A stretch of 64,000 nt of DNA, from assembly GCA_010671905.1 (NCBI GenBank), contig JAAHII010000001.1, positions 1,612,001 to 1,676,000 on the forward strand, in the 5' to 3' direction. How positions within the stretch are numbered: the stretch's first letter is position 1; each line of letters opens with the position of its first letter. The notes under the pieces are model-generated. The model ran no database searches, was not told where the DNA came from, and saw only the letters and a program-made list of their open reading frames with translations. This DNA comes from Leptolyngbya sp. SIOISBB (GTDB lineage: Bacteria > Cyanobacteriota > Cyanobacteriia > Phormidesmidales > Phormidesmidaceae). Positions 37,105 through 46,295 of the stretch are shown here, piece after piece. The translations under genes were made by a program, and so were the position numbers.

Positions 37105-37821
37105 ATGGTGCTCAAAGCTTTACTACTGGACTTTAACGGTATTGTCCTCAAAGACACGGGTCTGAAAGGTCAACTGATTGATGAGATTTTGATTTCGGAA
37201 AATCTCCGTCCCAATCCGGAAGAATATTTCGACATGTGTGCCGAGCGCAGCGATCGCGCTTGCCTAGACCGCTTACTCACCCGTCGCGGCCGAATCACCA
37301 CCCCCGAATTCTTAAACGATTTGCTGACTCAGCTTTCCACTCGCTATCTTCAACAACTAGCCGAAATTTCCCGGCTACCGATTTATCCAGGACTCGAAGA
37401 CTTGCTTTACCAGGCAAAAGTGGCCGCTTTGCCAGTGGCCCTAGTCACAGCAGCAGCGCAACAAGAGGTCGATTGGGTCTTAGACAAAGCCCAACTCGTT
37501 GATCGCTTTGCGGTTAAAATAATGGCCAATGATTTGGCAGTCACAGAGGAAAAGCCCTCACCTCGGGGCTATGAAATTGCGATCGCCCGCCTGAACGAAC
37601 AATTCCCCGAGCTGACGCTGACTCCCAAAAATTGTTTGGCGATAGAAGCCTGGTATCCCGGCATTACCGCAGCAAAACAAGCCGGTATTCCAGTAGTGGG
37701 AGTGGCTCACTGCCACCCTTATCGCATGGTGCAACGACGGGCCAACTGGGTAGTGGATTACCTCAATGAAATCGATTTTGAGTGGATCGGCAGCGCCTAC
37801 AAACCGCCTTCCGCCGCTTGA
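37105..37821 (+). CDS. HAD-superfamily hydrolase-like protein (DFNG variant)
   Basis: The product is 238 residues from ATG 37105 (MVLKALLLDFNG); an upstream in-frame start at 37021 adds unconserved residues. The Rossmann core and helical cap resemble the beta-phosphoglucomutase branch. Motif I reads DFNG rather than DxDG, so the general acid/base Asp is Asn. The motif II region has VALVTAAAQQEV, the Lys is in EEKPSPRGYEIA, and the motif IV region reads CLAIEAWYPGITAAKQAG where DS/DD would be expected. Phosphatase activity is doubtful; a regulatory or binding role is possible. Confidence 0.8.
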   Translation: MVLKALLLDFNGIVLKDTGLKGQLIDEILISENLRPNPEEYFDMCAERSDRACLDRLLTRRGRITTPEFLNDLLTQLSTRYLQQLAEISRLPIYPGLEDLLYQAKVAALPVALVTAAAQQEVDWVLDKAQLVDRFAVKIMANDLAVTEEKPSPRGYEIAIARLNEQFPELTLTPKNCLAIEAWYPGITAAKQAGIPVVGVAHCHPYRMVQRRANWVVDYLNEIDFEWIGSAYKPPSAA

Positions 37822-37917
37822 ACCCACCTCAGGATCAGCTCCTTTGCTCAACTTAGCCAATTGGTTCAGGCCAAAGGTGAGGGAATTGACCCTTGAGAGG
37901 GTATCATCCTGCACGAT

Positions 37918-38226
37918 TTAATTCATGTCATCGTGCGATTGGGCATGGCCATTGGGCGTGCCCAATCGGTGTCGGACGTCGTCGATGGCCGAGTTCAGTT
38001 GCGCAATTTTGTCTTCTAGTCCCCGTCGTGCCAACTCCATTTCTTCTTCAGAAGGACTAAACGCGCCCCCGTCACCTTCTTTGGTGCCACTAAGATGAAA
38101 CGTCTCTTCCTCCGAGGACTCCCGAAGTGCCCGTGAGGCTACAACGGCCCCCACGATACCCCCGACGACACCTCCAAAGAGCGTGCCGAGAAAAAATCCG
38201 CTGCCAAAGTTGTCTTGCTGACTCAT
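37918..38226 (-). CDS. YtxH-like small membrane protein
   Basis: The product is 102 residues. One Gly-rich membrane segment (FFLGTLFGGVVGGIVGAVVAS) is followed by an acidic linker and a predicted coiled coil (ELARRGLEDKIAQLNSAIDD). That plan is typical of YtxH-like proteins, which have no defined activity. It is probably the last gene of a upp operon, 35 nt after the small frame at 38262. Confidence 0.7.
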   Translation of the reverse strand: MSQQDNFGSGFFLGTLFGGVVGGIVGAVVASRALRESSEEETFHLSGTKEGDGGAFSPSEEEMELARRGLEDKIAQLNSAIDDVRHRLGTPNGHAQSHDDMN

Positions 38227-38261
38227 GGGAAATTACAGAATTCGTCGGAAATGGCGGATCT

Positions 38262-38417
38262 TCAATTTGACCACCGTACTGGTATTGTTGCTGATTTCCG
38301 GACGTTTGCGTCAGCGGCCTTCTTGAACCGTTGTAATTCAGCACGACGCACCGCTCGCTGATGCCCCTGCCAGTCCCTAGCCGATGGTTGGCCATGAGCC
38401 TGTCTGAATTCTGTCAT
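38262..38417 (-). CDS. Possible 51-residue basic protein in the upp operon
   Basis: This short frame runs from ATG 38417 to TGA 38264-38262 and starts 11 nt after the upp stop. AAGGCGAG just after that stop can serve as ribosome binding site. The product (MTEFRQAHGQ then WQGHQRAVRRAELQRFKK) is basic and helical. Its tight fit between upp and the YtxH-like gene argues for translation. No homologue was recognised. Confidence 0.45.
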   Translation of the reverse strand: MTEFRQAHGQPSARDWQGHQRAVRRAELQRFKKAADANVRKSATIPVRWSN

Positions 38418-38428
38418 CGGCACTCGCC

Positions 38429-39079
38429 TTAGGTGCCAAAGGTGCGATCGCCAGCATCCCCCAATCCCGGCACAATATAGCCATTGTCGTTTAGTCCTTC
38501 GTCAATCATGGCGGTATAGATCACTAACGCGGGGTAAGTGTCAGCGAGCTTTTTCAGTGCGACAGGAGATGCCACGATGGAAACGACGCGAACATGCTCA
38601 GGCTGGATCCCCCTTTGCATCAAATCGGCCATGGCAGTCAACATCGTGCCGCCAGTCGCTAGCATCGGTTCACTAATCAACACTCGAGTTTCGGCATTGA
38701 GACTGTCGGGCAGCTTGTTGAGATAACAACTCGCTTCTAGGGTTTCTTCATTGCGGACGTAGCCCACGTGATAGACCGAGGCCAAGGGCAAAACGGATTG
38801 GACGCCTTCCATCAAAGCCAAGCCCGCTCGCAAGATGGGAATGATCACCATCGGCACTTCAGGATTGACAAAGGTCGCTGGGCAGGGCGCGAGCGGGGTC
38901 TCAATTTGGGTATCAAAGGTGGGTAACCATTCGCGAGCCGCTTCATAAGCGAGCCATCGCCCCAACTCGGTCATGGCAGTGCGAAAGAGCGCGGAGGGAG
39001 TATTGACGTCACGCGCCACCCCTAACCAATGTTTCACTAAGGGATGCGGGGGCACAAAGACGCGGAGTTGAAGAGCCAT
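38429..39079 (-). CDS. upp: Uracil phosphoribosyltransferase
   Basis: The enzyme makes UMP from uracil and PRPP (pyrimidine salvage). The product is 216 residues, normal length. Landmarks are LRVFVPPHPLVKHWLG at the N-terminus, IPILRAGLALMEG, and the PRPP loop in VLISEPMLATGGTMLTAM. The C-terminus GYIVPGLGDAGDRTFGT closes the uracil site. It heads a small minus-strand operon and is divergent from crtH with a 125-bp gap. Confidence 0.96.
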   Translation of the reverse strand: MALQLRVFVPPHPLVKHWLGVARDVNTPSALFRTAMTELGRWLAYEAAREWLPTFDTQIETPLAPCPATFVNPEVPMVIIPILRAGLALMEGVQSVLPLASVYHVGYVRNEETLEASCYLNKLPDSLNAETRVLISEPMLATGGTMLTAMADLMQRGIQPEHVRVVSIVASPVALKKLADTYPALVIYTAMIDEGLNDNGYIVPGLGDAGDRTFGT

Positions 39080-39204
39080 AAATCTGTCGCGGCAAAATGG
39101 TCTGGATTATCATACTCCGTTGATGAATGGATGCGATGACAGGGAGGTACAGAATGGGGGATCCTATGTATTGAAGTTTCCACAAGACTCCAGGGGCGAT
39201 CGCC

Positions 39205-40743
39205 ATGATGCCAACCATTTCCTCCATGCCCTCAACTCAGCGCTGGCCCAGCGACAGTCACTTTGATGTCATCGTGGTGGGTTCTGGTATCGGTGGTTTG
39301 GTTACAGCCACCCAGCTAGCATCTAAAGGGGGGCGGCCGCTGGTGTTAGAGCGTTACCTCATTCCTGGTGGCAGTGCGGGCTATTTTGAGCGCGACGGTT
39401 ATCGGTTTGACGTGGGTGCCTCCATGATTTTTGGCTTTGGGCAGCAGGGCACCACCAATCTGTTGACGCGAGCTCTCGCGGCGGTGGGCCAAAAACTTGA
39501 GACGATTCCTGATCCGGTGCAGGTGCAGTATCGCTTGCCCCATGGCTTATCAGTGCGGGTACACCGCGACTATGAGCAGTTTTTGGCCGAGTTGGGCGAT
39601 CGCTTTCCCCACGAACGTCAAGGGATTCGGCGCTTTTACGATACCTGCTGGCAAGTATTCAACTGTCTAAACAGTATTGAACTGCTCTCTCTAGAAGAAC
39701 CTCGTTACGTTGCCCGTGTGTTTGCTCAAAATCCCCTGGCTTGCTTGGGCTTGGCCCGTCGCTTGCCGGCAAATGTGGGCGGCCTGGCTCGACGCTACCT
39801 GCAAGATCCAGAACTGCTCCGCTTTATTGATATGGAATGCTATTGCTGGTCCGTGGTGCCCGCCGCCAAAACGCCGCTGATTAATGCCGGGATGGTATTT
39901 AGCGATCGCCACTACGGTGGGGTGAACTATCCCCAAGGCGGGGTCGGCCGCATTGCGGAAAAGTTAGCTCAGGGCCTGGTGGACTCAGGTGGTTACATCC
40001 AATACCAGTCACGAGTTAAACGCATCGTGACCCAGCAAGGACGGGCAATTGGCGTAGAACTCGCTACGGGCGAATACTACACTGCTAACCGCATCGTTTC
40101 CAATGCTACTCGGTGGGACACCTTCAATACGCTGTTAGATATGCCGTCCCCAAAACGCGAACAGCACTGGCAGCAGCGATATACCCCAGCGCCCAGCTTC
40201 CTAAGCTTGCATTTAGGCGTGGATGCAGCGGTGATTCCATCTGATACCGACTGCCACCAAATCATGCTGGACAATTGGGACGATCTGGAAGCGCCCAACG
40301 GCACGCTGTTTCTGTCAATTCCCACTCTGATGGACCCGGGTCTGGCTCCGCCTAATCGTCATATCTTGCATGCCTTTACGCCCAGTTGGATGGCCGATTG
40401 GCAAGGGCGATCTCCGAGCAACTATGAGCACCATAAACAACAGTTGGCCAACCAGCTGATTCAACGACTAGACAAAATTTTTCCAGGGGTGGCAGGGGCG
40501 ATCGACCACTGCTCTATCGGGACGCCGCGCACCCATCGCCGGTTTTTAGGCCGGATGAACGGCACCTATGGCCCCATGCCTCAACAGCAACTACGCGGAC
40601 TATTAGGGATGCCCTTTAATCGCACCGCAGTTCCAGGGTTGTACTGTGTCGGTGATAGTACTTTCCCAGGCCAAGGACTCAATGCGGTGGCCTTTTCTGG
40701 TTTTGCCTGTGCCCACCGCCTCAGTGCTGACCTCAACCTCTAG
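39205..40743 (+). CDS. crtH: Carotenoid (prolycopene) isomerase
   Basis: The enzyme converts poly-cis lycopene to all-trans lycopene in the carotenoid pathway. The product is 512 residues. The FAD-binding GxGxxG is in DVIVVGSGIGGLVTATQLA with the ERYLIPGGSAGYF continuation. The mid region NYPQGGVGRIAEKLAQGL and the C-terminal GLYCVGDSTFPGQGLNAVAFSG match the CrtI/CrtH flavoprotein group. Overall similarity is to CRTISO rather than to the bacterial CrtI desaturase. Met 8 is an alternative start. Confidence 0.93.
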   Translation: MMPTISSMPSTQRWPSDSHFDVIVVGSGIGGLVTATQLASKGGRPLVLERYLIPGGSAGYFERDGYRFDVGASMIFGFGQQGTTNLLTRALAAVGQKLETIPDPVQVQYRLPHGLSVRVHRDYEQFLAELGDRFPHERQGIRRFYDTCWQVFNCLNSIELLSLEEPRYVARVFAQNPLACLGLARRLPANVGGLARRYLQDPELLRFIDMECYCWSVVPAAKTPLINAGMVFSDRHYGGVNYPQGGVGRIAEKLAQGLVDSGGYIQYQSRVKRIVTQQGRAIGVELATGEYYTANRIVSNATRWDTFNTLLDMPSPKREQHWQQRYTPAPSFLSLHLGVDAAVIPSDTDCHQIMLDNWDDLEAPNGTLFLSIPTLMDPGLAPPNRHILHAFTPSWMADWQGRSPSNYEHHKQQLANQLIQRLDKIFPGVAGAIDHCSIGTPRTHRRFLGRMNGTYGPMPQQQLRGLLGMPFNRTAVPGLYCVGDSTFPGQGLNAVAFSGFACAHRLSADLNL

Positions 40744-41365
40744 CCAGACATCTGTCCATGAGCTGCGCGATCTCAAAATTCAGAAGCTAGGAAGTCAAGC
40801 TAAAAGTCTCGCTGCAAAAGATTGTCGTGTCTTAGATGGTCTTAATGTCGTGATTGATTGCCATTGATAACGTGGCGGATGTGAGGGATGGGAATCAACG
40901 TAGTTGTACTCAGACTCATTCATTCCTCATGCTGTTCAGGTATAAAATTTGCCTTGAATAACTTTGTCATACAGCCACGGATTCAGTGAAAACAAGGATT
41001 TGTAAAGATACAAACATTACTGGTTTTGAGTAACTCATTCAGTTGAATGGATAGGTTTGCAGAATCATGATTGAGCCATTCACTGAGCTGCCAATCCACT
41101 GAGACTATCTCTTGAAGAGGATTTCAGAGGCCTATTGAGAAATCACCAGGGTGTTAGACCGCATAATTTATCCCGTATAGATATCAAGTTCACTTAGCAA
41201 CCTTACAAAGATCGACTCTTACGTAAATTTTCTGAAAAGAAGCGTAAATACGGATACGCCAAAAGATGCATTGGGGACTACTGTCGTATGAACACGTACG
41301 TAAAGCGCTGCTGGGGTGTACTGCCGTAGTGCTAACCCATTCGGCAATGTTCTTAAAGAGTTATT
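40744..41365. other. 622-bp spacer, nothing recognised
   Basis: No convincing frame or RNA gene was found. The half nearest 41366 is AT-rich, with short CGTAAA repeats near 41222-41250, and probably holds the promoter of the secreted protein gene. No clear -10/-35 pair could be fixed. Confidence 0.45.
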
Positions 41366-42196
41366 ATGCGTTTTCCTCTAATTCTTCTAAAGGCGGTCAT
41401 CTTGGCCCCAATTCTGTCTACAGGCTATTTATCTGCAGCCCAAGCCAACTCAGCTAACAATAATGGTAGTCAATCAACCTCTGGGCCAGGCTTATTCAAA
41501 CCGATTGTCATTGATTTTGAGGATTTTGATGCTGGCACTTTCATCACGGGTGATGAGTGGGCTGATTTAGAGGGAGGGCTCAACATTAGCGTTGAGTCCA
41601 ACCGCAAGCAGAAAGCAGATAGTACAAAAGACTTGCCACTCCGTTTGTACGACACCAACTGTCGTCCTGCCGGTATCACTGATCCTAGCTTCCAATCTCT
41701 ACCTATTTGTTCGGGGGGTGATGGCGACCTAGCAACAGGCGACTATTTTGGCTCTAAGGAACAAGGTAATGTCCTCATCATCCAAGAGGACAATAGTAAG
41801 CGGAGAAATCGAGATAATCTTGGTGCTCCTGATGACGAAAGGAAGGGCGGGACAATTACGTTCAGATTTAACCAAGCTATCCAGTACATTAGCCTGGGCT
41901 TCTTAGATTTTGACGAACATGCCAAAGGCGAATTCCGTTTCTACAGCAAGGCGGACGATACCACTGCTGCACTTAATCTCAGTATCAAAGACGTCCAGGC
42001 TATTAATCCGGCGTTTTCAGGAGATAACTCTCTCCGTCTGTTTGAAAACGTTCAAGAAGGGATGGAAGTTGCCTTTGAGCGCCTCGAAGTTGAATTTCCT
42101 GGCAGTGGGGCAATTACTCACTTATGCTTCTCGCCTGAAATTGCCCCAGGGGGGAGCCATAACTGGGCTGACGAAGCCGATTCGTGTCGCTGGTAG
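41366..42196 (+). CDS. Secreted protein of unknown function
   Basis: The product is 276 residues. The signal peptide MRFPLILLKAVILAPILSTG is followed by an SAAQA-type cleavage site near residue 27. The mature part is beta-rich and acidic. It opens with IVIDFEDFDAGT and contains TITFRFNQAIQYISLGFLDF, a layout like the lectin-like domains of PEP-CTERM proteins, but no PEP-CTERM tail is present. Four Cys (in TNCRPAG, PICSGG, HLCFSP, DSCRW) could form disulphides. AAAGAG lies 6 nt before ATG 41366. No enzyme motif was seen. Confidence 0.75.
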   Translation: MRFPLILLKAVILAPILSTGYLSAAQANSANNNGSQSTSGPGLFKPIVIDFEDFDAGTFITGDEWADLEGGLNISVESNRKQKADSTKDLPLRLYDTNCRPAGITDPSFQSLPICSGGDGDLATGDYFGSKEQGNVLIIQEDNSKRRNRDNLGAPDDERKGGTITFRFNQAIQYISLGFLDFDEHAKGEFRFYSKADDTTAALNLSIKDVQAINPAFSGDNSLRLFENVQEGMEVAFERLEVEFPGSGAITHLCFSPEIAPGGSHNWADEADSCRW

Positions 42197-42220
42197 ATAA
42201 AGGGCGTAAGGCAATACTTC

Positions 42221-42268
42221 TCAATGGCCCTCAGTTCTTGAAAAAATTCAAGAACTGAGGGCCATTGA
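42221..42268. terminator. 22-bp stem hairpin between convergent genes
   Basis: Arms 42221-42242 and 42247-42268 pair perfectly around an AAAA loop. The element sits between the stops of the secreted protein (plus) and pepA (minus), so it can end transcripts from both sides. No long T-tract follows on either strand. It might instead be a dispersed repeat or protect 3' ends. Confidence 0.65.
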
Positions 42269-42283
42269 AGCCTTTCAGCGCTA

Positions 42284-43786
42284 CTACGATAAGACCCAAT
42301 TCACCAAAGTCCGCACGCCGTATCCGGTAGCACCGGGACTGTTATACGCGTTTTCCCGCTCATTCCATACGGGGCCAGCAATATCGAGATGCGCCCACGC
42401 GGTTTCCTTGACGAACTGCTTGAGGAAGAGCGCGGCGGTAATCGCTCCCCCAAATCGGGGGCCAGTGTTTTTCATGTCGGCAACCAGGGATTTCATACCT
42501 TCGAAGTATTTATCCTCTAGGGGCATGCGCCACAGCTTTTCGCCAGCAACTTCTGCCGCTCCCTCAATTTCTTCAGCCAAGGTGTCATCGGGGCTCCACA
42601 AGCCAGCAATGGAGTCGCCTAAGGCGACAATGCTCGCGCCGGTTAAGGTCGCCAGATCAATCATCGCGTCGATTTCAAGCTTTTCAGCAAAAATCAGGGC
42701 ATCGGCCAAGGTCAATCGCCCTTCCGCGTCGGTATTGTTCACTTCGATGGTTTTGCCGTTGGAAGCCGTCAAGATATCGCCCGGGTGCAAGGCATTGCCG
42801 CTGATCATGTTTTCGGCAGCCGCACTGATGAAATGGACTTCGACATCGGGCTTGATTTGCGCGATCGCCTTTGCGGCTCCTAGGGTCGCGGCGGCCCCCC
42901 CCATGTCAAATTTCATCATTTCGATCATGCTGCCCGCTCCGGCCTTGATATTCAGACCACCAGAGTCAAAAGTCAGACCTTTGCCGATAACGGCCAGTTT
43001 GCGGCGCGGGGTGCCTGCCGGTTTGTAGGTGAGGTGAATGAACTTCGGCGGTAAGTCAGAGGCTTGGGCCACGCCCAGGTAAGCCCCCATGCCAAGTTCT
43101 TCACAAGCGGCTTTTTCTAGAATTTCGACTTCCATGCCATGGTCTTGGGCGATCGCTTCGGCGGTTTCGGCCAGCATGGCTGGGGTGGCTACGTTAGGTG
43201 GTGCCGCGACCAACTCTCGGGCCAAGATGACGCCATCTGCGACTTGCTGCGCCCGAGCGATCGCCGGGGCTTCGTTAGGGTAACCAATCAATTCAATTCG
43301 CTCGAGGGTGAAACTTTTGTCATCACTCTCTGACTTGAAGCGATTGTCTTCATGGAGGGCAAGCAAGCCACCTTCGCAGATCCCTTGCGCGGAGCGGGTA
43401 GGGTCATCGTTCCAAGCGGGCAAGCTGATGCCCAGGACTTTACATTTTTCTTTTTTGCCTAGCCGCGCCGCGATCGCCCCTGCGCGGCGCAAGGTTTCTA
43501 GCGTGATCGCCTCCGTTTTGCCTAGGCCAATCAACGCTAATTTGCGAAACGGGCCAGTGTTGCCCACGCGAATCACCGTGCTGCTGTCAACGCCAGCTTT
43601 GAATTCTGACTCGTCGATCAACTCCTGTACCAAGCCGGAAAGCCTGCTGTCCAAATCCGCCAGAACACCAGCAAGTGGTAAATCTGATTCGGTGACACCA
43701 ATGGCGAGGCAGTCACCAGTCCAGTCAAGTACTGGTTGAGTTGATAGATGAAGATCCATAGGGGGGCCGATCGCTCTTATTTTCAA
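42284..43786 (-). CDS. pepA: Leucyl aminopeptidase
   Basis: This cytosolic two-metal M17 exopeptidase releases N-terminal residues. The product is 500 residues. Metal and active-site segments are [22 protein letters not shown] and the signature [14 protein letters not shown]. The C-terminus [13 protein letters not shown] is typical. The start is uncertain: TTG 43786 has GGGAG 6 nt upstream, whereas ATG 43759 ([13 protein letters not shown]) has no ribosome binding site but fits the family N-terminus. In E. coli PepA also binds DNA; that is not implied here. Confidence 0.94.
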   Translation of the reverse strand: MKIRAIGPPMDLHLSTQPVLDWTGDCLAIGVTESDLPLAGVLADLDSRLSGLVQELIDESEFKAGVDSSTVIRVGNTGPFRKLALIGLGKTEAITLETLRRAGAIAARLGKKEKCKVLGISLPAWNDDPTRSAQGICEGGLLALHEDNRFKSESDDKSFTLERIELIGYPNEAPAIARAQQVADGVILARELVAAPPNVATPAMLAETAEAIAQDHGMEVEILEKAACEELGMGAYLGVAQASDLPPKFIHLTYKPAGTPRRKLAVIGKGLTFDSGGLNIKAGAGSMIEMMKFDMGGAAATLGAAKAIAQIKPDVEVHFISAAAENMISGNALHPGDILTASNGKTIEVNNTDAEGRLTLADALIFAEKLEIDAMIDLATLTGASIVALGDSIAGLWSPDDTLAEEIEGAAEVAGEKLWRMPLEDKYFEGMKSLVADMKNTGPRFGGAITAALFLKQFVKETAWAHLDIAGPVWNERENAYNSPGATGYGVRTLVNWVLS

Positions 43787-44062
43787 AAAATTCTCCCTCT
43801 ACATTTGATCACAGCTTGGAAGGTTCTGCAATTTTCTGCTGACCAGCAGCACATTTTGCCTGCTGGTTCCCAAGTCATCTGGCTGATTACCTGTGGCCAC
43901 GTTTCTATTCCTTAATCTCTATGGGCTCCTCAGGTGATGTGATCCACACTCAGGTGAGGCAAAATTGGCGTCCCATCAGACGACGCATTTAGCTCGGTTT
44001 TTGCTAGAACTGCTAGAAGCAACGCATCAACGTGACACAGATTTCAGCAGGGGGAGGCAAGG

Positions 44063-46243
44063 ATGCGGCAGCGGTTTGAAAACTGGATGCCTTGGATGGG
44101 GATTGCCGGGGTCACCGCTTTAGGATTGGGGGTAACCTTGGCACTGGCTGATGCCGCTGGCTGGCTACCCAGTGCCCGCAATGCCATGGACGCGGCTGGG
44201 GTCGAGTCGGCCTCCTCAATGGCGGCCCCAGGGGATTCGCTCGTGCTGTCTTTGGCGATGCAATCACCAGCCGCTAGGGCAGAATCGCTGAAAGCGATCG
44301 CGGCTCAGCCGGTTTCTGACGAACAGGTGCGGGCGCGCTATTTGCTGGCCAAAGATTTGATCGATCAGGGGCAAGGGGGCAGCGCTATCGCTCTGTTAGA
44401 GACCCTGCCAGACGACTTTCCGGAATTAGCCGTGCATAGCCGGATTCAGCTCGGGAAAGCTCAAAAAGCGAGTGGTGCAACCGGTGCCGCTCAAAACACA
44501 TGGGCAGCCGTGCTGCAAGAACATGGTGACCAGCCCGCCTCAGGAGAGGCGCTGTATCAACTAGGCCAACAGAATCCCCAATATTGGGAGCAGCTTTTAG
44601 AAACCTTTCCCGCTCATCCTCGTAGTGTTGAGGTAGCTCATAAGCGACTGGTCGAAGCGCCGCAACCCCAGAATGAAAAGGCCTTGCTGCTGGTGATGAC
44701 ACGGCATGGCATTTATCATCCCGATGTGCTGACGTTTGTCGATCGCCTAACGGAAAAGTATGGTGACCAGCTGACAGCCGAGGAGTGGCAAGCTGTCGGA
44801 TTTGCCTATTGGGAGCGCCAGGCTTATAAGTCGGCCAGCAAAGCTTACAGTCAAGCGCCGGCTAGCCCTCAAGTCTTGTATCGGGCCGCCAGAGGCGCCC
44901 AGATTGGTGAACAGCGGGCGGCGGCGATCGCCGGGTACAACACCCTGAACACCACGTTTCCCGATGCGCCAGAAACGGCTTTAGGCCTGATCAAACTGTC
45001 TTATCTAGTGGATAAAGAAACGGCGCTGCAACTCCTCAATCAAGTTATTGAGCGATTTCCTCAACGGGCGGCGGAAGCCCTACAGGAACAGGCGAAAATT
45101 ATGGAGTCGCTGGATAGCCCTGACACGGCTGCTCAGCTCCGCGAGACCATTCTGACGGATTACAGTCACTCCGAAGAGGCCGCGGCCTTGCGATCGCAAT
45201 ATGCTCGCAACGCTGGCCAAGCCAGTAACTGGTCTGGGGCAATTAAGTGGGTGGATCAATTACTGACTGACAACGGTGACGATGATCTGGCTCCAGAAAT
45301 GGGTTTTTGGGCCGCCAAATGGTCTTTGCGAGCGGGGGATACTGAATCGGCAAAACGCCGCTTTGAGCAGGTCATTCGCAATTACCCAGAATCGTACTTT
45401 GCCTGGCGGGCGGCGAGTCACCTCGGGTGGAATGTGGGTGATTTTCAGACCGTGCGATCGCTGCAACCCGAGATTGCCTTGCCCGCCCAGCGGCAACCCC
45501 TCCCCTCCGGCTCTAACAAACTGCAAGAGCTTTATCTCTTAGGCCAAGATCAAGACGCCTGGGCCCTCTGGCAAGTCGAGTTCGAGAATGGGCAAGACCC
45601 GTCGGTAACGGAGCAATTTACCGATGGGGTACTACGAGTTGGCGTTGGCGATAACCTAGACGGCATTTTCATGGTGTCTAGTCTCGACTGGCGTGATGAA
45701 CCCGCAGAAACCGCCGCCCACAAAGACGTCCAAACACATCCCGCTTATTGGCAAACGCTTTATCCCTTTCCCTACGCCAACCTCATTGCCCAATGGTCGG
45801 CAGAGCGGCAACTTAACCCATTGCTGGTGACGGCATTAATGCGTCAAGAATCGCGCTTTGAGCCGCAGATTCGCTCAGTGGTAGGAGCCGCCGGATTGAT
45901 GCAGGTCATGCCCGAGACCGCTGATTGGATTCGTTCTAAATCCGATATTGCGGCCCCCAACCTGGATAATCCTAACGACAACATCAACTTGGGGACGTGG
46001 TACCTGGACTATACCCATGATGAGTATAGTGACCACTCCCTCTATGCAGTGGCCAGTTACAATGCTGGCCCAGGTAACGTCGCTGACTGGATTAACCGAG
46101 GCGGTTACATCGATGAAGACGATTTTGCTGACAAAATTCCATTTCCCGAGACTAAAAACTACATTCGAGCAGTCTTTGGGGGCTATTGGAACTACTTGCG
46201 GCTTTACAACCCCGAAATTGCTCGACAGGTCGCGAACCTATAA
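44063..46243 (+). CDS. Slt-type soluble lytic transglycosylase
   Basis: The product is 726 residues. An N-terminal hydrophobic segment (WMGIAGVTALGLGVTLALAD) acts as signal or anchor. Residues 60-520 are helical and TPR-like, as in the U-shaped Slt70 body. The C-terminal SLT domain has the catalytic Glu in LMRQESRFEP, followed by GAAGLMQVMPETA, NINLGTWYLDY and AVASYNAGPGNVADWI. It cleaves glycan strands to 1,6-anhydro products in the periplasm. GGGGGAGG precedes the ATG by about 5 nt. Confidence 0.93.
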   Translation: MRQRFENWMPWMGIAGVTALGLGVTLALADAAGWLPSARNAMDAAGVESASSMAAPGDSLVLSLAMQSPAARAESLKAIAAQPVSDEQVRARYLLAKDLIDQGQGGSAIALLETLPDDFPELAVHSRIQLGKAQKASGATGAAQNTWAAVLQEHGDQPASGEALYQLGQQNPQYWEQLLETFPAHPRSVEVAHKRLVEAPQPQNEKALLLVMTRHGIYHPDVLTFVDRLTEKYGDQLTAEEWQAVGFAYWERQAYKSASKAYSQAPASPQVLYRAARGAQIGEQRAAAIAGYNTLNTTFPDAPETALGLIKLSYLVDKETALQLLNQVIERFPQRAAEALQEQAKIMESLDSPDTAAQLRETILTDYSHSEEAAALRSQYARNAGQASNWSGAIKWVDQLLTDNGDDDLAPEMGFWAAKWSLRAGDTESAKRRFEQVIRNYPESYFAWRAASHLGWNVGDFQTVRSLQPEIALPAQRQPLPSGSNKLQELYLLGQDQDAWALWQVEFENGQDPSVTEQFTDGVLRVGVGDNLDGIFMVSSLDWRDEPAETAAHKDVQTHPAYWQTLYPFPYANLIAQWSAERQLNPLLVTALMRQESRFEPQIRSVVGAAGLMQVMPETADWIRSKSDIAAPNLDNPNDNINLGTWYLDYTHDEYSDHSLYAVASYNAGPGNVADWINRGGYIDEDDFADKIPFPETKNYIRAVFGGYWNYLRLYNPEIARQVANL

Positions 46244-46295
46244 CGCGCGGACCCGAAATGACGTAACATTTGCTTTTACAATTAGCTGTTGATGG

